A stretch of 12,975 bases of DNA from Terana coerulea (lineage: Eukaryota > Basidiomycota > Agaricomycetes > Polyporales > Phanerochaetaceae), in contig JAKOGH010000289.1 of NCBI GenBank assembly GCA_024811115.1, positions 1-12,975 on the forward strand. The letters are read 5' to 3'. Positions within the stretch are counted from its first letter, which is position 1; each line of letters starts with the position of its first letter. This document shows, in pieces, positions 9,574 to 12,975 of this stretch. Position numbers and translations under genes: made by a program. Below the pieces are notes generated by a model, which worked only from the letters and a program-made list of their open reading frames with translations, had not been told where the DNA came from and ran no database searches.

Positions 9574-12352
9574 ATGGCAGAGAGCCTTGAGAACCAGACA
9601 CGGGTGGACTTGCAGCGAGCCAGAGAGCAGGCTGAGATTGAGCATGTGAATGTGAGAGACTATGTGCATGGTATGTCCCTCTTGTTTAGAAATCTGGGCA
9701 TCGTCAAAACAGTCTGTAGGAAGTCGTAACAACTGGGAAGAACATGCACATTTGATCAGTATACTCTCCAATGAACCTCTGCTTGACGGGAAGGAGAGGT
9801 ACGCCAACCATGAATTAATCAACTGTTACATTCCAGCGCCCAGCTAACAGGGGCTCAGACAGTACATGACACGTATGGAACGCTATATCAACGCGTTGAA
9901 GATGGTGAAGCGAATACATGAGCTCCAAGACGAACATGGATGGTCGCCTGCACAGTTGCGGAAGGCAGTGGATGTGATGGGCGAAGCCTCACCATACGTG
10001 CTCCATTTCGTAGGTAGGGCATCATTCTATGTGAAATCATTTGGCTCTGATAATGTATGCATGCAGCCTTTGAACCTGTCATGAGGTCTCAAGCCTCCGA
10101 CCAACTACTTAACGAGTACGGAGATCTCGTAGCACACCGAGGTATCCTCGGGTAAGCTCGCATTGCACATCGCCCTACGCGTCTGACTGACATCATTCAG
10201 GTGCTACTTGCAGACAGAGCTCGGCCACGGCTCCAATGTGAGCGGTCTGGAAACGACAGCGACCTATATACCCGAAACGAAAGAGTTTGAAATCCATTCA
10301 CCTACTTTCACAAGCAGGAAGTGGTGGATCGGGGCTGCTGGCAAGCTCGCTACCCACGGTGTCGTTCAGGCCCAACTCATCTTGCCTAACGGCGGGAGTA
10401 TGGGCCCGCACCTATTTTTGATACAACTGCGCTCGCTAGGTATGTCCTTCATATGGGTGATCCGCATCTATCTACAACGAGATTCCAGAGAATCATCAGA
10501 CTCTGCCGGGTATTAGTTTAGGTGATATAGGTGAGTGTCCATGCATTGCTCCAAGTGTTAATTCTCACTTCGACATTGAAATGTAGGGCCAAAAGCCATG
10601 GGCGGTTATTGCGCAGCTGACAACGGTTACGCGATATTCGACCATGTTCGAATTCCTGCCCGCTTCATGTTGTCCAAGTTTGCCTTTATCACAGACGATG
10701 GACGCTACGTGCAGCCTCCGCACGCGAAAATTAGCTACGGAGGGGTAAGTGTTGAACTTGTCATTGATCAACCTCATCATTGATGTCAAGAACTGTAGAT
10801 GCTCTACATTCGTTCATCGTAAGTCCAATCATCAGTTTTCTTCGCCAATCTCAGCCAATCGCTCGGACTAGCATGGTCACTTCCGCTGGATGGAACTGTG
10901 CAAAAGGTGACTACACCTCCTATTGATTGCGCACATATATTTAACATGTATTATAGCTGCGACGGTCGCCATCCGGTACGCGACTGTACGAAGGCAGGGA
11001 AGAAAAGTACCCAATGAGCTCGAGGAGCAGATTATCAATTATCCCGCGGTGTACAACAGGCTACTTCTCATTTTGTCCCGTGCATATACGTACATCCTAT
11101 TGGGAAGAAATCTCGTATGTGTGTAAAGCTTCAAGTTGAATGGCAACTCATAGGTCGCTCACAGGAGAAAGCGTTCGCGGCTATGGCCAGCCGTCTCGCT
11201 AACGGCGATACCTCTCTTCTCCAAGAATTACATGCAACTACAAGTGGCTTGAAAGTCTTGGTGACTACAACAAGCACCCAGGACGTAGAGACAGCTCGAC
11301 GATGCTTAGGCGGGCATGGGTACAGCGACTACGCAGGGCTCGGACGGTTATACGCCAACTACCTGCCAGCCGCTACGTAAGTTTGCCCCTTGTAATGTCA
11401 CCGCTGTGCAAGCTAAGTATAAACAATAGGTTCGAAGGAGACAACTATGTTCTTGATTTGCAAGTCGTTCGAGCTGCGGTGAAGGCCTTCAAGCGCTACG
11501 CCACATCAAACGCACCGGACCCGTCCGCCCTTTTCCCCACTACCCAATACTTACGCATGCTCTCGGAGCCGTCTTCCGCCGCCATATCTGCGGCTTTATG
11601 GGCTGATCCGCATACCTCTGTGTATCTGCTTGAGCAGCGCGCATTGGCGATGGTCCGCAGCTACGTCCGGAATGAGAGCGATCCAGATGCGGGTGAACCT
11701 CAGCGTGTCGCTCGGGCTGTGACGGAGGCGTTTGTCGCTGCGCAAGTTCAAGAGTTCATCCGGGAGCTGCCGTCCCAGCTGCCTGGGAAGGACGCACGCG
11801 TGCTGAAGGATCTACTGACCCTGGTGAGTGCCGCTCCGTCTCGCGTACCGCTTGGAATTACATGCTGAATCATGAAACAATTCAGTATCTCCTGACGACT
11901 GTGGAGACTGCGCTCGTAGATCTGCTGTCTCTCGGCCTATTCCCAGGCGACACTGCTCCGCGGAACGACGACGGAACTAGGAACCTCCGAAAGTCGATTC
12001 AACACCTCGAGCTGAAGCTGCTACCTCAAGCTGTTGGTCTTTCCGATGCCTTCGGTTTAACCGACTGGGAGCTGGACAGGTCGGTTCATGACTCCATTGG
12101 CTGTAAACATTTCAAGACTGACGACGGGCAGTGCCCTGGGCGTCTACGACGGGGTGTGTATGAAGCGCTCTGGGACCGAGCTCGATCTGAGCCTCTTAAC
12201 CGAACTGACGTCGTAAGCGGTTACCAGGTATGTTTCACTCGATTGCCAGCATCCTTGCCCATTTCCGATATGCGCATTTCCAGGAGTACGTAAAGCCCAT
12301 CCTCGAACGTGGGCAGCGGCTGGCCAGGGACCAGGGTAGAGCCAAACTCTGA
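9574..12352 (+). CDS. POX1: Peroxisomal acyl-CoA oxidase (one apparent frameshift near the 3' end)
   Basis: FAD enzyme for the first step of peroxisomal beta-oxidation: acyl-CoA plus O2 gives trans-2-enoyl-CoA and H2O2. Exons: 9574-9670, 9720-9798, 9859-10013, 10067-10151, 10201-10439, 10489-10530, 10587-10744, 10799-10818, 10872-10906, 10957-11114, 11165-11376, 11430-11823, 11886-12079, 12132-12227, 12284-12352. With one added base the product is 677 aa, normal for the family. Seen in order: an N-terminal helical part (1-110), CYLQTELGHGSNV (140-152), the flavin-contacting KWWIG (179-183), VQPPHAKISYGGMLYIRS (274-291), RYATVRRQG, GGHGYSDYAGLGRLY, and FEGDN, whose Glu429 matches the known catalytic Glu of rat enzyme. 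The C-terminal domain follows and ends in AKL, a type 1 peroxisomal targeting signal. Exons 8 and 9 are only 20 and 35 bases. A one-base shortfall in the G run at 12151-12154 would, if real and with all introns removed, end the protein at residue 650 without AKL. Keeping intron 13 restores the frame instead (694 aa). Confidence 0.93.
12080..12131 (+). other. Oxidase intron 13, stop-free and frame-restoring if retained
   Basis: This 52-base GT...AG intron lies between DWELD and SALGVYDG. Splicing it out gives the family-like sequence but leads into the frameshift 20 bases later. Reading straight through meets no stop and enters VYEALWDRARSEP in the correct frame, continuing to AKL. The retained form would replace a short conserved stretch with about 26 unrelated residues. 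Confidence 0.65.
12151..12155 (+). other. Apparent one-base deletion in the oxidase
   Basis: After SALGVYDG the family sequence VYEALWDRARSEP continues in another frame. A fifth G in the run of four at 12151-12154 would give YDGGVYEALW and make exon 14 fit the phase of its donor at 12228. As read, the spliced frame stops at TAA 12214-12216 and loses the targeting signal. Confidence 0.75.
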
Positions 12353-12975
12353 ACTAGTTAACAAGACAAACATCGGTGCTGGAAGGAACGCAGCTGTACA
12401 CGGACTCGTACCTCCTGAGCTTCAAGCAACTAAGAAGCGCATGGTGCAATGAGACTGTTACACCTTACTACTTATGAGAGTGCAGCTGTTGTTTTCAGCA
12501 ATTCACTCGGTTACCGCTTTGATCCAGGGCGGTCCTCGACCACCTGAGACCTGCTCGGCTGAAACACCGCAGGCCTAAAGCAGCGCCAAGCTTCCCTTGA
12601 TCGACATATGCGCCACAAACGATTCGCTGGCCAAAGCTTCAATCGCCGACCTCGTCAGCATAAGGTTTTTCAGTGGAATTTGCATGTGCACGCTGTGCGC
12701 ACTGCACTCTGCAGATAAGTAGGACCGGGATGTGTTGAGACCTGCGCTTCAGATTACGAACGCTCTGATCCCGATGGCGGGTCGCTATCCCTTTTCACTT
12801 GTCTCCGCTAGATGCTTAGCCGCGGCGTTCATTTCCCATCAATGTCTGTGAGCACCTCTTATAAGACTGGCAGCTGCGCTTGACTTTGCCCATCTTTCCA
12901 CATCCTGGCTCCCTCGACGTTGTTACAGGCAGTCTCCGAGGCCAGTGGGCCGTTGCCTCGCCTGACGGGCTGCGC
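12353..12975. other. Non-coding 3' flank and upstream region of the next gene
   Basis: No supported gene in these 623 bases. The left part should carry the oxidase 3' end; the right part looks like a promoter. No ATG follows the TATA box before the window ends, so no coding part of the next gene is present. Confidence 0.6.
12860..12865 (+). promoter_or_regulatory. TATA box for a gene beyond the right edge
   Basis: TATAAG, followed about 25-60 bases later by pyrimidine-rich DNA (CCCATCTTTCCACATCCTGGCTCCCTC region), the usual look of a fungal core promoter. It shares TATAAGAC with the box before the transporter. It predicts a fourth + strand gene starting just outside the window. Confidence 0.4.

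Noticed and set aside
11862..12293. Continuous 143-codon frame across oxidase exons 13-14 as a separate gene
   Set aside because: It is the oxidase reading frame running through introns 12 and 13; its ATG lies inside intron 12.

Overview
The window looks like nuclear DNA from a filamentous basidiomycete, most likely an agaricomycete. Three genes on the + strand are split by many very short introns (27 coding-region introns of about 49-70 bases, all GT...AG, often with a CTRAY-like branch site). Their spliced products match families and exon styles I know from mushrooms. No bacterial-type ribosome sites or operons are seen.

Layout. Positions 1 to about 4300 hold no gene I can defend. There are only short open frames, a few possible coding relics and two small tandem repeats. 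A TATA box at 4301 precedes a ten-exon sugar transporter of the major facilitator superfamily (4387-6510). After about 1.2 kb of apparently non-coding DNA comes a five-exon gene (7721-8866). By fold and spacing it is a eukaryotic 4'-phosphopantetheinyl transferase (PPTase), but its catalytic residues are replaced. After a 0.7 kb gap comes a fifteen-exon peroxisomal acyl-CoA oxidase (9574-12352) ending in the peroxisomal signal AKL. The last 0.6 kb is non-coding and ends with a TATA box for a gene that must start beyond the window.

Main points of interest. (1) The PPTase-like protein is full length (308 aa) and unbroken, yet the conserved His, the metal-binding Asp and Glu, the GKP motif and the Trp of WxxKE are all substituted, several by changes needing two or three bases. 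This looks like an old, maintained pseudoenzyme rather than a fresh pseudogene. (2) The transporter and the oxidase each need one extra base to read as full-length proteins, and both sites fall in runs of one base. They may be sequence errors or real frameshifts. (3) In the oxidase, keeping the 52-base intron just upstream of the shift restores the frame to the AKL end without any sequence change.

Working together. The oxidase acts in peroxisomal fatty-acid beta-oxidation and the transporter imports sugars or a related solute at a membrane. Real PPTases load acyl- or peptidyl-carrier proteins in fatty-acid, polyketide and lysine synthesis. A shared lipid or acyl theme is possible, but nothing in the sequence proves these neighbours form a pathway.
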